A DNA stretch of 64,000 nt from assembly GCF_002732165.1 (NCBI RefSeq), contig NZ_MRZO01000007.1, positions 35,330 through 99,329 on the forward strand, in the 5' to 3' direction. This document shows, piece after piece, positions 1 through 9,905 of this stretch (positions are counted from its first letter, which is position 1; the number at the start of each line of letters is the position of its first letter). This stretch comes from Staphylococcus xylosus (GTDB lineage: Bacteria; Bacillota; Bacilli; Staphylococcales; Staphylococcaceae). The notes under the pieces are model-generated. The model did no database searches. It saw only the letters and a program-made list of their open reading frames with translations, and was not told the DNA's origin. Both the position numbers and the translations under genes were made by a program.

Positions 1-570
1 AGCTTTAAATCAGTTTGTATCAATCCTACACATGTTAAATATGCTGCAGAACAACTTAAAGATTCTGATGTATTAGTATGTACGGTTATCGGATTTCCTT
101 TAGGTGCATCTACAACAGAAACAAAAATGTTTGAAGTTGAAGATGCGATTAAAAATGGTGCGTCTGAAGTAGATATGGTTATTAATATTGGTGCGCTAAA
201 AGACGGTCGTTTTGATGAAGTTCAGAAGGATATTGAAGGTGTAGTAGGCGCTGCTAATGGAAAAACAGTTAAAGTTATCATTGAGACATGCCTATTAACA
301 GACGAAGAGAAAGTTAAAGCGTCAGAATTAAGTAAAGCAGCAGGTGCTGATTTTGTTAAAACTTCAACAGGTTTTGCAGGTGGAGGTGCTACTCCAGAAG
401 ATGTAAAATTAATGAAAGATACTGTAGGAGAAGACTTAGAAGTTAAGGCTTCTGGTGGCGTAAGAAACCTAGATGATTTTAATCAAATGCTTGAAGCTGG
501 CGCTACACGTATTGGTGCAAGCGCTGGTGTTCAAATCATTCAAGGTTTAGAAAGTAATTCTGACTATTAA
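1..570 (+). CDS. deoC: Deoxyribose-phosphate aldolase, 5' end outside window
   Basis: Cytosolic class I aldolase that splits 2-deoxyribose-5-phosphate into glyceraldehyde-3-phosphate and acetaldehyde, the last step of deoxynucleoside catabolism. Frame 1 is open from the first base to the stop, giving 189 residues. Staphylococcal DeoC is about 220 residues, so roughly 30 N-terminal residues lie upstream. The Schiff-base lysine motif VKTSTGF and the later KASGGVR motif are both present, as is the [10 protein letters not shown] segment early in the visible part. It is followed by pdp after 65 bases, consistent with a deo operon. A weak hairpin with a short T-run near 575-606 might give partial termination. 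The identification is secure. Confidence 0.95.
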   Translation, partial: SFKSVCINPTHVKYAAEQLKDSDVLVCTVIGFPLGASTTETKMFEVEDAIKNGASEVDMVINIGALKDGRFDEVQKDIEGVVGAANGKTVKVIIETCLLTDEEKVKASELSKAAGADFVKTSTGFAGGGATPEDVKLMKDTVGEDLEVKASGGVRNLDDFNQMLEAGATRIGASAGVQIIQGLESNSDY

Positions 571-635
571 TCAATCATTGAACATGGGAATATCAATGTT
601 TTTACGTCTTTATTTGAAAAGGGAGGCCAACTCAT

Positions 636-1937
636 ATGAGAATGGTAGATATTATTGAAAAAAAACGTGATGGACAAGTATTGACTAAACAAGAGATTGA
701 GTACTTTATTGAGGAATATACCAATGGTAATATTCCGGATTATCAAGCATCAAGTTTAGCTATGGCGATATATTTTCAAGACATGAATGATGATGAACGT
801 GCAGCACTAACAATGGCTATGGTGAATTCTGGCGATGTCATAGACTTATCTAATATTGATGGGATTAAGGTAGATAAGCATTCAACTGGTGGCGTGGGTG
901 ATACAACTACACTAGTATTAGCGCCTTTAGTAGCATCAGTAGGCGTACCTGTAGCCAAAATGAGTGGCCGTGGTCTAGGACATACTGGTGGGACGATTGA
1001 TAAATTAGAATCTGTAGCAGGTTTCCATGTGGAAATTAGTGAAGATAAATTTGTTAAATTAGTCAACGAAGCGAAAGTCGCAGTGATAGGTCAAACAGGC
1101 AACCTTACACCAGCAGATAAAAAATTATATGGCCTTCGTGACGTTACGGGGACTGTAAATTCAATTCCATTAATTGCTTCATCAATCATGAGTAAAAAAA
1201 TTGCTGCAGGTGCAGATGCTATTGTTTTAGATGTGAAAACAGGTAATGGTGCGTTTATGAAGACAATTGAAGAAGCTGAAGCGTTGGCGCACGCAATGGT
1301 TCGCATCGGTAACAGTGTAGGTAGAAATACGATGGCTATCATTTCTGATATGGGTCAACCACTAGGTAATGCCATTGGAAATGCTCTAGAAGTCAAAGAA
1401 GCAATTGAAACTTTACAAGGTAAAGGACCAAAAGACCTTACAGAATTAGTGATGACATTAGGCTCACAAATGGTAGTTGTAGGTGGTAAAGCTAAAGATT
1501 TAGACGAAGCACGTCAATTGTTAGAAAATGCAATTCAAAATGGTTCAGCACTAGAAACATTTAGAACATTTTTAGAAAATCAAGATGGTGACGGTTCAGT
1601 TGTGGATGATGTAAAAAAATTACCACAAGCTAAATATCAAATTCAATTACCATCAACAAAGACAGGTGTTGTAACTGAAATCGTTGCTAATGAGATAGGC
1701 GTTGCTTCGATGATGTTAGGTGCAGGTAGACAAACAAAAGAAGATGATATTGATTTAAGTGTTGGTCTCGTATTGCATAAAAAAGTAGGAGACAAGGTGA
1801 ATGAAGGAGAAGCATTATTAACTATTCACAGTAATAAAGAGCAAATTGATGACGTCAAAGACAAACTCAATGAAAATATTACGATAAGTCAAACTGGTAC
1901 CGAACCGACATTGATTCATAAAATTATTACCGAATAG
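636..1937 (+). CDS. pdp: Pyrimidine-nucleoside phosphorylase
   Basis: Cytosolic enzyme that phosphorolyses thymidine, uridine and deoxyuridine to base plus (deoxy)ribose-1-phosphate. The 433-residue length is normal for the family. The phosphate-binding motif KHSTGGVGD lies at residues 81-89, followed by the glycine-rich [11 protein letters not shown] segment and a C-terminal lobe with GVVTEI and GAGRQTK. The ATG at 636 is preferred over the one at 642 because GGGAGG sits 9 bases upstream of it. deoB starts 11 bases after its stop. Its product feeds DeoB and then DeoC, so the three neighbours form one catabolic route. Confidence 0.96.
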   Translation: MRMVDIIEKKRDGQVLTKQEIEYFIEEYTNGNIPDYQASSLAMAIYFQDMNDDERAALTMAMVNSGDVIDLSNIDGIKVDKHSTGGVGDTTTLVLAPLVASVGVPVAKMSGRGLGHTGGTIDKLESVAGFHVEISEDKFVKLVNEAKVAVIGQTGNLTPADKKLYGLRDVTGTVNSIPLIASSIMSKKIAAGADAIVLDVKTGNGAFMKTIEEAEALAHAMVRIGNSVGRNTMAIISDMGQPLGNAIGNALEVKEAIETLQGKGPKDLTELVMTLGSQMVVVGGKAKDLDEARQLLENAIQNGSALETFRTFLENQDGDGSVVDDVKKLPQAKYQIQLPSTKTGVVTEIVANEIGVASMMLGAGRQTKEDDIDLSVGLVLHKKVGDKVNEGEALLTIHSNKEQIDDVKDKLNENITISQTGTEPTLIHKIITE

Positions 1938-1948
1938 GAGTGAACGTC

Positions 1949-3136
1949 ATGACTACACCATTTAAACGTGTACATTTAATCGTTATGGATTCAGTTGGTA
2001 TTGGAGAAGGCCCCGATGCTAAAGCTTTTAACGATGAAGGCAGTCATACATTAAAACACACATTAGAAGGATTTAATCAAAGTTTACCTAACTTACAAAA
2101 GCTAGGTCTAGGTAATATTGATCCCTTGCCAATTATTGGACAAGAGTCACAACCACAAGCGTTTTATACTAAAATGAGTGAAGCGTCAGTAGGTAAAGAC
2201 ACAATGACTGGTCATTGGGAAATTATGGGGCTAAATATAATGCAACCCTTCAAAGTATATCCTGAAGGCTTCCCTGAAGAGCTTGTTAGTGAAATTGAAT
2301 CATTAACTGGTCGTAAGGTTGTGGCAAATCGTCCTGCCTCAGGAACGCAGATTATTGATGAGTGGGGAGAGCATCAAATGAAAACAGGTGATTTGATAGT
2401 ATATACATCAGCGGATCCTGTACTTCAAATTGCTGCGCATGAAGATATTATACCTTTAGAAGAATTATATGATATCTGTGAAAAGGTTAGAGAGTTAACT
2501 AAAGATCCAAAATATTTGATAGGTAGGATTATTGCTAGACCATATATAGGTGAGCCTGGTTCATTTAAAAGAACTTCTAATAGACACGATTATGCTTTAA
2601 AACCGTTTGGCAGAACAGTAATGAATGAATTGAAAGATAACGGTTATGATGTGATTGCCTTAGGTAAAATCAATGATATCTTTGATGGGGAAGGCGTGAC
2701 AGAATCAATTCGTACTAAAGATAATATGGATGGTATGGATAAATTAGTTGAAACTGTACAGCGAGATTTTAATGGTATGAGTTTCTTAAATCTTGTTGAT
2801 TTCGATGCTTTATATGGTCATCGTCGTGATAAAGGCGGTTATGCGCAAGCCCTTAAAGAGTTTGATGAGCGTCTACCAGAGCTTATTAATCATTTGCAAG
2901 AAGACGACTTAGTGATTATTACAGCCGACCATGGAAATGATCCGACTGCAGATGGCACAGATCATACAAGAGAGTTTGTACCAGTATTGATGTTTAGCCC
3001 TAAAATTAATGACTACCATGAATTAACAGTCGATAGCACATTCAGTTCTCTAGGAGCGACGATTGCGGATAACTTTGGCGTGAAATTACCAGAGTTTGGC
3101 AGAAGCTACTTAAAAGAAATGGGTGTTGAAAAGTGA
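1949..3136 (+). CDS. deoB: Phosphopentomutase
   Basis: Interconverts (deoxy)ribose-1-phosphate and (deoxy)ribose-5-phosphate, linking Pdp to DeoC. It is a metalloenzyme of the alkaline-phosphatase superfamily: the metal-site motif MDSVGIG lies near the N-terminus, KDTMTGHWE follows, and TADHGNDPT with the downstream TDHTRE lies near the C-terminus. With the ATG at 1949 the protein has 395 residues, the usual size. An in-frame GTG at 1940 is less likely because AGGAG at 1936-1940 is well spaced only for 1949. Its stop overlaps the next start by four bases. As I recall, S. aureus keeps deoB elsewhere, so its place here may help identify the species. Confidence 0.95.
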   Translation: MTTPFKRVHLIVMDSVGIGEGPDAKAFNDEGSHTLKHTLEGFNQSLPNLQKLGLGNIDPLPIIGQESQPQAFYTKMSEASVGKDTMTGHWEIMGLNIMQPFKVYPEGFPEELVSEIESLTGRKVVANRPASGTQIIDEWGEHQMKTGDLIVYTSADPVLQIAAHEDIIPLEELYDICEKVRELTKDPKYLIGRIIARPYIGEPGSFKRTSNRHDYALKPFGRTVMNELKDNGYDVIALGKINDIFDGEGVTESIRTKDNMDGMDKLVETVQRDFNGMSFLNLVDFDALYGHRRDKGGYAQALKEFDERLPELINHLQEDDLVIITADHGNDPTADGTDHTREFVPVLMFSPKINDYHELTVDSTFSSLGATIADNFGVKLPEFGRSYLKEMGVEK

Positions 3137-3486
3137 ATAAAATAACGAGAATAATTTTTGGTATTGTCTTTAGCATTGCTGGTATTTTGCATTTTAAAGA
3201 TGAGCAAAAATTTAGAGCAATCATACCAACATATCTTCCGTTTAGAAAAGCGGCAGTATTAATCACTGGTGTGTTTGAAGTGGTTTTTGGGTTGTTATTG
3301 CTAGCTCGCAAACCTTCGACATGCTTGAAAAAGGCTATCATTGCGTTTTTATTGGCTGTGTTTCCAGCTAATATATACATGGCACGTAATAATATTCCAT
3401 TAGGTGGCAAAGAACTACCAAAGTGGGCATTGTACGGTAGACTTCCGCTACAGTTTGTCATGATCAAAATGATAAGTAAACTATAA
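3133..3486 (+). CDS. DoxX-like small membrane protein
   Basis: A 117-residue protein with about four hydrophobic segments and a family-typical beginning ([14 protein letters not shown]) followed by an IPTYLPF segment. This fits the DoxX/YphA-like membrane protein group, whose biochemical role is poorly defined. The GTG start overlaps the deoB stop (GTGA), so translation is probably coupled to deoB. Nothing in the sequence ties it to nucleoside catabolism beyond this position. A strong hairpin with a T-run follows and ends the transcript. The family is fairly sure; the function is unknown. Confidence 0.75.
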   Translation: MNKITRIIFGIVFSIAGILHFKDEQKFRAIIPTYLPFRKAAVLITGVFEVVFGLLLLARKPSTCLKKAIIAFLLAVFPANIYMARNNIPLGGKELPKWALYGRLPLQFVMIKMISKL

Positions 3487-3506
3487 GTTATGGCTTGAAT
3501 AAAGAG

Positions 3507-3554
3507 AAACGCTTTAAAGTGTGCATTGAAAAATGTCTGCTTTGAAGCGTTTTT
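3507..3554 (+). terminator. Rho-independent terminator of the deo operon
   Basis: Inverted repeat AAACGCTT / AAGCGTTT with extra pairing toward the loop, followed by TTTTT, 20 bases after the DoxX-like gene. Confidence 0.75.
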
Positions 3555-3605
3555 ATGTGGAAATAAGAATGTTATATATTTGCGAATAAAAATTTTATGA
3601 TTTAT

Positions 3606-3655
3606 AAAAAAGATGAAATTAGACATGAGATTGTATGTCTAACTTCATCTTTTTT
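3606..3655. terminator. Bidirectional terminator between the deo operon and luxS
   Basis: Long near-perfect palindrome with A6 on one side and T6 on the other (AAAAAAGATGAA...TTCATCTTTTTT, inner arms TAGACAT/ATGTCTA). It can stop read-through from the plus strand and end the luxS transcript from the minus strand. Confidence 0.85.
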
Positions 3656-3712
3656 GTTAATAATAAGTAATTGTTTAAGGTTTATTTTCTTTGTAAAGGT
3701 TTTAGTTTAAAG

Positions 3713-4183
3713 TTACTTATTTTCACCATAAATATCGTGCCATTCATCTTTTTTATCTAAAAATGTTTGCGCAATTTCTTTTGCACCTTCTAATGAATGA
3801 CTCGCCGCCCAACCACATTGCACTTCATTACAAGCCGGTACCTCTGTAGCATTTAACACGTCTTGAATTGTTTTTTCGATGATTTGAAGTACATCTTTAT
3901 AATCATCATGGTTGATGAATGAAACATAAAAGCCAGTCTGACAACCCATTGGACTGATATCAACGACTTTATCTGAATGATTACGGATATTTTCGGCCAT
4001 AAGATGTTCTAATGAGTGCAATCCTGGCATATCCATATGTTCTTTATTTGGTTGTTTGAAGCGAATGTCATATTTATGAATAACATCACCGTTTGCACCT
4101 TCCATTTTTCCTGCAAGTCTTACAAATGGCGCAGATACAATTGTGTGGTCTAAATTGAAGCTTTCAACATTCATTTTTGGCAT
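3713..4183 (-). CDS. luxS: S-ribosylhomocysteine lyase (autoinducer-2 synthase)
   Basis: Cleaves S-ribosylhomocysteine to homocysteine and 4,5-dihydroxy-2,3-pentanedione, the AI-2 precursor, in the activated methyl cycle. The 156-residue length is standard. The metal ligands are visible as HSLEH (H56, H60) and C123 in [10 protein letters not shown], and the catalytic cysteine lies in MGCQTGFY (C81). The start is supported by AGGAGGATAACGCC before the ATG on the minus strand. It is monocistronic, ending at the bidirectional palindrome at 3606-3655. All key residues are present, so it should be active. Confidence 0.97.
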   Translation of the reverse strand: MPKMNVESFNLDHTIVSAPFVRLAGKMEGANGDVIHKYDIRFKQPNKEHMDMPGLHSLEHLMAENIRNHSDKVVDISPMGCQTGFYVSFINHDDYKDVLQIIEKTIQDVLNATEVPACNEVQCGWAASHSLEGAKEIAQTFLDKKDEWHDIYGENK

Positions 4184-4459
4184 GGCGTTATCCTCCTAAT
4201 ATTTTACATAAACTAATTGTAACAAGACCAAACAGTATTTACAATTTCTGTATTTGGGTAAAACCATAGAGTAGCTAACAATTATTATAAATTTCAGAAA
4301 ATTGATGACAGAATCTGATAAACCCGATAAAATAAGTAATGATTAAAACAGGTTTTGTACATTATGAATTGTAAATTGTGTTATTAAATAAATTACTTAT
4401 TGCGTTTCATTTTAGTGTCAATCGCTATAAAGGCAATATTAGGAGGGCGTATTTATACT

Positions 4460-5644
4460 ATGGAAAACAAACAAATTATTTTAGACTACATAGAGAATGA
4501 TAAATATAAATTTTTGGAAATGAGTCATCAAATACATCAAAGACCTGAATTAGGGAACGAAGAAATTTTTGCATCAAGGTCATTGATTGAAATATTAGAC
4601 GGAAATGATTTTGAAGTTGAAACAGATATCGCTGGTCATGCTACTGGTTTTATAGCTAGATATGAATCAGCTTTGCCTGGTCCTACAATAGGATTTTTAG
4701 CTGAATATGATGCATTACCAGGTTTAGGTCATGCTTGTGGTCACAATATTATTGGAACGGCAAGTACTTTTGCGGGTATTGCGCTAAAACAGCTTATAGA
4801 TAAAGTTGGAGGAAAAGTTATTGTACTTGGATGTCCTGCTGAAGAAGGTGGAGAAAATGGCAGCGCTAAAGCAACTTACGTTAAAGAAGGTGTGATTGAC
4901 GAGTTAGATATTGCGTTAATGGTGCACCCAGGAAATGAAACTTATAGAACGATTAATACATTAGCAGTCGATGTTTTAGATATTAAATTTTATGGTAAAA
5001 GTACACATGCTTCTGAAAATGCTGATGAAGCAAGAAATGCATTGGATGCAATGATTTCTTATTTTAATGGTGTAGCACAATTAAGACAACATATTAAAAA
5101 TGGCCAACGTGTACATGGTGTCATATTAGATGGTGGTAAGGCGGCTAACATTATACCGGACTATACGCATGCACGTTTTTATACAAGAGCAACTTCGCGC
5201 CAAGAATTAGATATACTAACAGAACGGGTAGGACAAATTGCAAAAGGTGCAGCCATTCAAACTGGATGTGATTATGAATTTGGACCAATACAAAATGGCG
5301 TAAATGAATTTATAAAATCTTCTAAGCTAGACGATTTGTTTGTAAAATATGCAACTGAAATGGGAGAAGCCGTTATAGATGATGATTTTGGATATGGCTC
5401 AACAGATACGGGGAACGTAAGTCATATCGTCCCTACAATACATCCTCATATTAAAATAGGATCTCGCAATTTAGTTGGTCATACACATAGATTTCGTGAA
5501 GCTGCAGCAAGTACACAAGGTGATAATGCCTTAATTAGAGGAACGAAGATTCTTGCCTTAATGGGTTTAGAATTAATCACTAATAAATCGGTGTTTGATG
5601 AAATTATCGAGCAACACCGATATATAAAGGAGCATAAAAAATGA
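4460..5644 (+). CDS. M20-family amidohydrolase/peptidase
   Basis: A 394-residue cytosolic zinc hydrolase of the M20 amidohydrolase group (relatives act on N-acyl amino acids, p-aminobenzoyl-glutamate or small dipeptides). Visible signatures are HQRPELGNEE near the N-terminus, EYDALPGLGHACGHN with the metal-binding HACGHN, PAEEGGENG with the catalytic and metal glutamates, and the dimerisation-domain segment GKSTHAS. The ATG at 4460 is chosen because AGGAGGG lies at 4441-4447; an upstream in-frame start at 4400 has no site. It overlaps the following ATP-grasp gene by ATGA, suggesting tight coupling. The substrate cannot be read from the sequence. Confidence 0.85.
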   Translation: MENKQIILDYIENDKYKFLEMSHQIHQRPELGNEEIFASRSLIEILDGNDFEVETDIAGHATGFIARYESALPGPTIGFLAEYDALPGLGHACGHNIIGTASTFAGIALKQLIDKVGGKVIVLGCPAEEGGENGSAKATYVKEGVIDELDIALMVHPGNETYRTINTLAVDVLDIKFYGKSTHASENADEARNALDAMISYFNGVAQLRQHIKNGQRVHGVILDGGKAANIIPDYTHARFYTRATSRQELDILTERVGQIAKGAAIQTGCDYEFGPIQNGVNEFIKSSKLDDLFVKYATEMGEAVIDDDFGYGSTDTGNVSHIVPTIHPHIKIGSRNLVGHTHRFREAAASTQGDNALIRGTKILALMGLELITNKSVFDEIIEQHRYIKEHKK

Positions 5645-6855
5645 CTAATCCAAGCTCTCTACGTCCTCAACTAACACTTAGTGATCTATATGATTCTAGT
5701 ATTGTCTATACTTCACGGCCGTCATATGTTTCAAATCCTTGGTTAGAGCCTGAAGAACATCAATCTAATTTTCTAACTGGTAGAGAGCTCATCATCGCTA
5801 ACCAAATGCCTGTGATAGTACATGAGGCATGTGTTACAAATAAATTGAAAATTTTGTTTGAAGCAGTGGGGAAATCCATGCCTTCAAATATTATCCAATT
5901 TAATAATCAAAGAAGTTATGAACAAGTGATTCAAGATTTAGCATTGAATGACAATAAAAAAATATACTTCCAATATATTCATGGTGAAGATATTGTAAAC
6001 AAAGCACATTATGCATTAAACAAAGATGTTTTTACGGCCTTAAATAATAAAGCACGTATCCCAGAGTGGACTAATTACAAATATTTACCTAAAAGAGAAG
6101 TTATAGCAATTGATGATTTTGAACATGCGGTTTCTTTTTGGGAATTTCCATTTGTTTTAAAACCAGGCGACGACCTACCTACTGCAGGTGGATATGGTGT
6201 TATGATTTGTAATAATGAAAAAGATTTAGAACAAGCTAAAATCCGGATTGAACAAGCTAAAAGTGAAACAGACACAATCATTATAGAACAAAAAGTAGAG
6301 GCAGTTACGAATTATTGCGTGCAATATGCATATTCTAAAGCAACAGGTATTCAATATATTGGTACATCCGATCAAATTACAGATGATTATGGTTCTTACA
6401 AAGGTAATCAAAATACACATGATGTTCCACAATCGGTCATTCAAGCTGGTAGAGAAATAATGGAAATAGGTGTAGCGGAGGGATATTTTGGTATCGCTGG
6501 ATTCGATTTGTTATTAGATAAGCATGGAGAAGTATTTGCTATAGATTTAAATTTTAGACAAAATGGCTCAACGAGTATGTTATTACTAGAACCTATATTA
6601 CGAGGTGAATATCATAAATTCTTTAGTTATATAGCACCAGATAATTGTGATAATGAACAATTTTTCAAGATAATTAAGAAATATGTAGATAAAGGCATAT
6701 TATTTCCGTTATCTTACTATGATGGTGATTGGTATAAGGATGAAGCTGTTAAGTCGAGGTTTGGTTGTATTTGGCATGGAGAAAGTAAAGCATTAGTAGA
6801 ATCTATGGAGCGACAGTTTTTAGAAGAACTGAAAAAAGGAGAATCTCATTTATAG
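5641..6855 (+). CDS. ATP-grasp carboxylate-amine ligase-like protein
   Basis: A 404-residue cytosolic protein with an ATP-grasp core: the lysine-bearing FPFVLKPGDD, a glycine-rich loop (TAGGYGVMI), the IIEQKVEA strand that usually contacts adenine, and the Mg-ligand segment FAIDLNFRQNGST. The family joins a carboxylate to an amine or thiol through an acyl-phosphate. The N-terminal 120 residues do not match a domain I can name. The first codon lies inside the M20 gene's stop (ATGA), so the two are made together, one probably forming and the other cleaving an amide bond. The exact product is unknown. Confidence 0.75.
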   Translation: MTNPSSLRPQLTLSDLYDSSIVYTSRPSYVSNPWLEPEEHQSNFLTGRELIIANQMPVIVHEACVTNKLKILFEAVGKSMPSNIIQFNNQRSYEQVIQDLALNDNKKIYFQYIHGEDIVNKAHYALNKDVFTALNNKARIPEWTNYKYLPKREVIAIDDFEHAVSFWEFPFVLKPGDDLPTAGGYGVMICNNEKDLEQAKIRIEQAKSETDTIIIEQKVEAVTNYCVQYAYSKATGIQYIGTSDQITDDYGSYKGNQNTHDVPQSVIQAGREIMEIGVAEGYFGIAGFDLLLDKHGEVFAIDLNFRQNGSTSMLLLEPILRGEYHKFFSYIAPDNCDNEQFFKIIKKYVDKGILFPLSYYDGDWYKDEAVKSRFGCIWHGESKALVESMERQFLEELKKGESHL

Positions 6856-7085
6856 AAACTTTCAAGGGTGGATGCATGCAATTTTATCAGTTATTATAAG
6901 GTGGCTAATATCTCTCTAATTGTAAGCATAAGATACCATTGCAGTAGCAATTGTTCGCTGTTACAGTTCTATCATGAATGTCGATTGTATAGCGTCTCGT
7001 TTATTATCAGCGATTGACTAGAGTCATGCAGTCCTTTATATTCTTAATATAGGTAAATTATTATGAATGGATTGAAGGTGTATTG

Positions 7086-7751
7086 ATGTCTTATAAAGAA
7101 AGTTCATTTTTTAAAGAAATATTAATTAATGAAGTGTTTTATGTAGCAACGAAAGCAAAGGAATTAATCAGACAAGAAATAGATGAAAATAAAGTCGTAT
7201 GTACTTGGACTGATAAAGAGACTGCTGAAGCTTATTTGAAAAAACAAAAAATTGATTACGATAAAATCAAAAAGATAGATATCGATCGTTTTGTAACTTA
7301 TGAAATAGATAATGTCTTTGACGCTAACGAACAAGTATTGATGAATCCTACCTCTGAGAAAGACGGTGAACTTATACCAATCGCAGAAGTTACGGATGAA
7401 TTAATGTCTGATTTAGATAATATTCGATTGAAAGAATTTGTTAAGGATGTCGCTAAAGAAGATGCAGTGTTCGGTTTGACAAATAAAAGCGTTAAACAAT
7501 TTCTTATGATTAGTGATGACTCACATCAAAGACCTAATATTATGCCTGTTTGGAGTATCAAAAATAGAGCTGAGAAGGTAAGAGATGAAGACTTTGAAGA
7601 GTGTGACATTATAGAAGTGGAAGGCGAAGTCTTTGCCGAATGGTTAGATAACCTACGAGATGATGACAACGCAGTTGCAATTGATTTGAAACCAGGCGTT
7701 TTAGGTAGTGTAGTACCTGCGCAAAAAGTAATAGATCAGCTTCCTTTTTAA
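7086..7751 (+). CDS. DUF2750 domain-containing protein
   Basis: A 221-residue, acidic, soluble protein with no signal peptide or membrane segment. The first 110 residues (FFKEILINEVFYVATKAKE... then W-x-D-K-E-T-A-E-A-Y) resemble the DUF2750 family, in which a short helical start is followed by a WxD/E segment. A second copy-like WSIKNRA...DDNAVAIDL region follows in the C-terminal half, so the protein may be two related halves. ATG 7086 is preferred over TTG 7083, with GAAGGTG just upstream. It stands alone with a strong terminator. The function is not known. Confidence 0.7.
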   Translation: MSYKESSFFKEILINEVFYVATKAKELIRQEIDENKVVCTWTDKETAEAYLKKQKIDYDKIKKIDIDRFVTYEIDNVFDANEQVLMNPTSEKDGELIPIAEVTDELMSDLDNIRLKEFVKDVAKEDAVFGLTNKSVKQFLMISDDSHQRPNIMPVWSIKNRAEKVRDEDFEECDIIEVEGEVFAEWLDNLRDDDNAVAIDLKPGVLGSVVPAQKVIDQLPF

Positions 7752-7754
7752 AAT

Positions 7755-7797
7755 AAAAGGGCTCTAAGACATAAAAAATATGTCTAAGGGCCCTTTT
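7755..7797. terminator. Terminator after the DUF2750 gene, also serving coaW
   Basis: AAAAGGGC ... GCCCTTTT with inner arms AAGACAT/ATGTCT, placed between two convergent genes. A-runs and T-runs on both sides allow use from either strand. Confidence 0.8.
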
Positions 7798-7835
7798 GTC
7801 TTTATTAGATAGTAATAACTTAAATGAAATTAAGA

Positions 7836-8633
7836 TTATAAATGAATAGCACCGAGAGCACCTGAAAAGGCACCATGTTCAATATAATAAGGTTTGAAGC
7901 CTCTTAATACGGTATAGTCTTTAACGACTTCTTTTAATAATTCATTATTATGAAATGACGAACCGATATATGCAACATTTTCTGTGTTATGCTCTCTAGC
8001 TACGGTAATTGACATCGTAGTAATAACTTCACCGACGACACCAATAACAGAGGCTAATTTATCCGCTTCTGTAAAGTTAGTATCTAAATTATGTAAGACA
8101 TTACCAAAGTTTGCTGCTGTTAAATCACCAGATATTGGTGGCTCACTATCTTTGTATATGTGTTTTACTTTCAAGTCAATAATATCTCTATTACCATTTT
8201 GAGCAGTATCAGTTAAATTTTTATAGTCTTTAATTCCGGTTAACAAGTAACCTAAACCTTGTATCATACCGCCACCAGTGCCGACACCACCGACACGCTG
8301 TTGACTGTTTCCATTAGAGAAATGTATAGAAGTGCCGGTACCCACATTGGTGAAAATGTAGTCATCTAAAAAGTGACCTTGTTCTTCAAGTAGTATTTCG
8401 AGCCCTTTGGCAGCGGCATCAAATTCAACAAAAACACGTGAAGCAAAATTTAATTTTTCATTTATAAGTGCAGCATTACCGCCAGTTAAACTGATACTTT
8501 CACAGTCTTGTTGATTCAACCATTCTATGACATCATCGATTTCCGTTGTTAATCTTGTATTATATTCACGTTTATCGGCATAATCTTGAACAATTTTAAT
8601 AAGCGTTCCACCAGCATCGATGCCAATTTTCAT
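7836..8633 (-). CDS. coaW: Type II pantothenate kinase
   Basis: Phosphorylates pantothenate in the first step of coenzyme A synthesis. The 265-residue product begins [14 protein letters not shown], the actin-like ATPase phosphate-binding loop, and contains [10 protein letters not shown] and [13 protein letters not shown], typical of the staphylococcal type II enzyme, which is insensitive to CoA feedback. The minus-strand start is supported by AGGAGGAATTTTAG before the ATG. It converges on the DUF2750 gene and shares its terminator. I see no truncation. Confidence 0.93.
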   Translation of the reverse strand: MKIGIDAGGTLIKIVQDYADKREYNTRLTTEIDDVIEWLNQQDCESISLTGGNAALINEKLNFASRVFVEFDAAAKGLEILLEEQGHFLDDYIFTNVGTGTSIHFSNGNSQQRVGGVGTGGGMIQGLGYLLTGIKDYKNLTDTAQNGNRDIIDLKVKHIYKDSEPPISGDLTAANFGNVLHNLDTNFTEADKLASVIGVVGEVITTMSITVAREHNTENVAYIGSSFHNNELLKEVVKDYTVLRGFKPYYIEHGAFSGALGAIHL

Positions 8634-8935
8634 CTAAAATTCCTCCTAAAAAATTTCCATTTTAACTAATAGTATAATAAAATTTAAGAAAATCAACTAT
8701 GAATTTACTAGTGTAGTAATTTCTTCACTTGAATTAAGCTTTATATTATAAAAAATAAATGTCCAAAAGATATAAACGCATATTTTGGCTTTTTAATATG
8801 CATTTTAAGAGTTGAAATTCTAAATTATTAACAGTTAATGAATAGTTTTTTAAATTAATTCTAGATTTATAGATTATTTTATGTGTAATAGTGGTATTTA
8901 TAATTACTACTACGTTTTAAATAGGGGATATTGAA
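8634..8935. other. Divergent intergenic region, coaW to GNAT gene
   Basis: About 300 AT-rich bases that must hold the coaW promoter (minus strand) and the GNAT gene promoter (plus strand). A TATAAT at 8899-8904 is a candidate -10 for the plus-strand gene, but I see no good -35 17 bases upstream. No ORF, hairpin or RNA motif stands out. Confidence 0.4.
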
Positions 8936-9796
8936 ATGGTAATTAAGCAAAATTTTGAAAATATTATAGTACAAGTGTTTGAAGAGAAGTATAGACAGGC
9001 ACTTTATGATTTTAATTTAAATGAACGTCAACAAATCTATTCGTCTTTACCGAAAGATGTATTAGATGATGCCATAAATGATGAGGATAGGATTGCTAAC
9101 ATTGCACTAAATGAAGCGGGAGATGTTATTGGATTTTTTGTGTTACATCAATATTATCAGCATGAAGGATATGATACGCCTAACCAAGTTATTTATGTTA
9201 GGTCTTTATCCGTAAATGAAGATTACCAAGGTTATGGCTACGGCACAAAGATGATGATGTATTTGCCTCAATATGTTCAAGATTTATTTCCGAATTTTAA
9301 TCATTTATATCTTGTGGTTGATGCGGAGAACAAAGGTGCATGGAATGTATATGAACGTGCAGGTTTTATGCATGCTGCAACGAAAGAGGAAGGGCCGATT
9401 GGTAAAGAAAGATTATATTATTTAGATTTGGATTCTAAGCATGTTTCGTCTTTAAAGTTAAGACCTAATACAGATGAACAACCCTTTAACATACACATCA
9501 TAGACTTAATAAAAGATAATCAAAAAGTTGGTTTTATAGCTATTGAGAGACACGATGGACGAATGAATATTTCTAAGATTGAAGTCAATAAAGATAAAAG
9601 AAATCACGGTATTGCAGAAAGTGCCTTGAGACAACTAGCAACATATGTCAGAAAACATTTTAACGATGTAGAACTTTTGACAATTACACTCTATGGAGAG
9701 AATAATGAATTAAAACCATTGTGTATAAATAGTAATTTTGTTGAAATTGAGGCAGCTGATGATTTTATTGTCTTTGAAAAATATATAAATTACTAA
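8936..9796 (+). CDS. Tandem GNAT-family N-acetyltransferase
   Basis: A 286-residue cytosolic protein with two GNAT-like halves. The first half has a clear acetyl-CoA loop (NEDYQGYGYGTKMM, about residues 95-108) followed by LVVDAENKGAWNVYERAGF, the usual motif B. The second half has VNKDKRNHGIAESALRQL, a weaker copy of the same loop. The substrate is unknown; duplicated GNAT proteins often keep activity in one half only, and the first half looks the more complete. The ATG is preceded by AGGGGAT. rpoE starts 109 bases downstream, probably from its own promoter. Confidence 0.85.
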   Translation: MVIKQNFENIIVQVFEEKYRQALYDFNLNERQQIYSSLPKDVLDDAINDEDRIANIALNEAGDVIGFFVLHQYYQHEGYDTPNQVIYVRSLSVNEDYQGYGYGTKMMMYLPQYVQDLFPNFNHLYLVVDAENKGAWNVYERAGFMHAATKEEGPIGKERLYYLDLDSKHVSSLKLRPNTDEQPFNIHIIDLIKDNQKVGFIAIERHDGRMNISKIEVNKDKRNHGIAESALRQLATYVRKHFNDVELLTITLYGENNELKPLCINSNFVEIEAADDFIVFEKYINY

Positions 9797-9905
9797 ATGC
9801 GATTGCGAAATCAGGCATTGTCATTTATAATTTACATTTGTTATTATTACTTATGATAAACTTAGTACTGAATTGGATAAATGCCTTTGAAAGGAAGAAT
9901 AAATA

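Noticed and set aside
776..1342. Long minus-strand open frames inside pdp and similar ones inside atpA, rho and glyA
   Set aside because: They are antisense shadows of well conserved genes, with low-complexity translations and no ribosome sites.
3042..3626. 194-codon minus-strand frame opposite the DoxX-like gene
   Set aside because: It crosses two terminator hairpins and the deoB end, has no promoter or family features, and mirrors a real membrane protein gene.
4235..4260. GGGTAA with GTATTT 15 bases upstream, resembling a sigma-B promoter before the M20 gene
   Set aside because: The -35 has three mismatches to GTTTAA and the site is 200 bases from the gene; a chance match in AT-rich DNA is likely.
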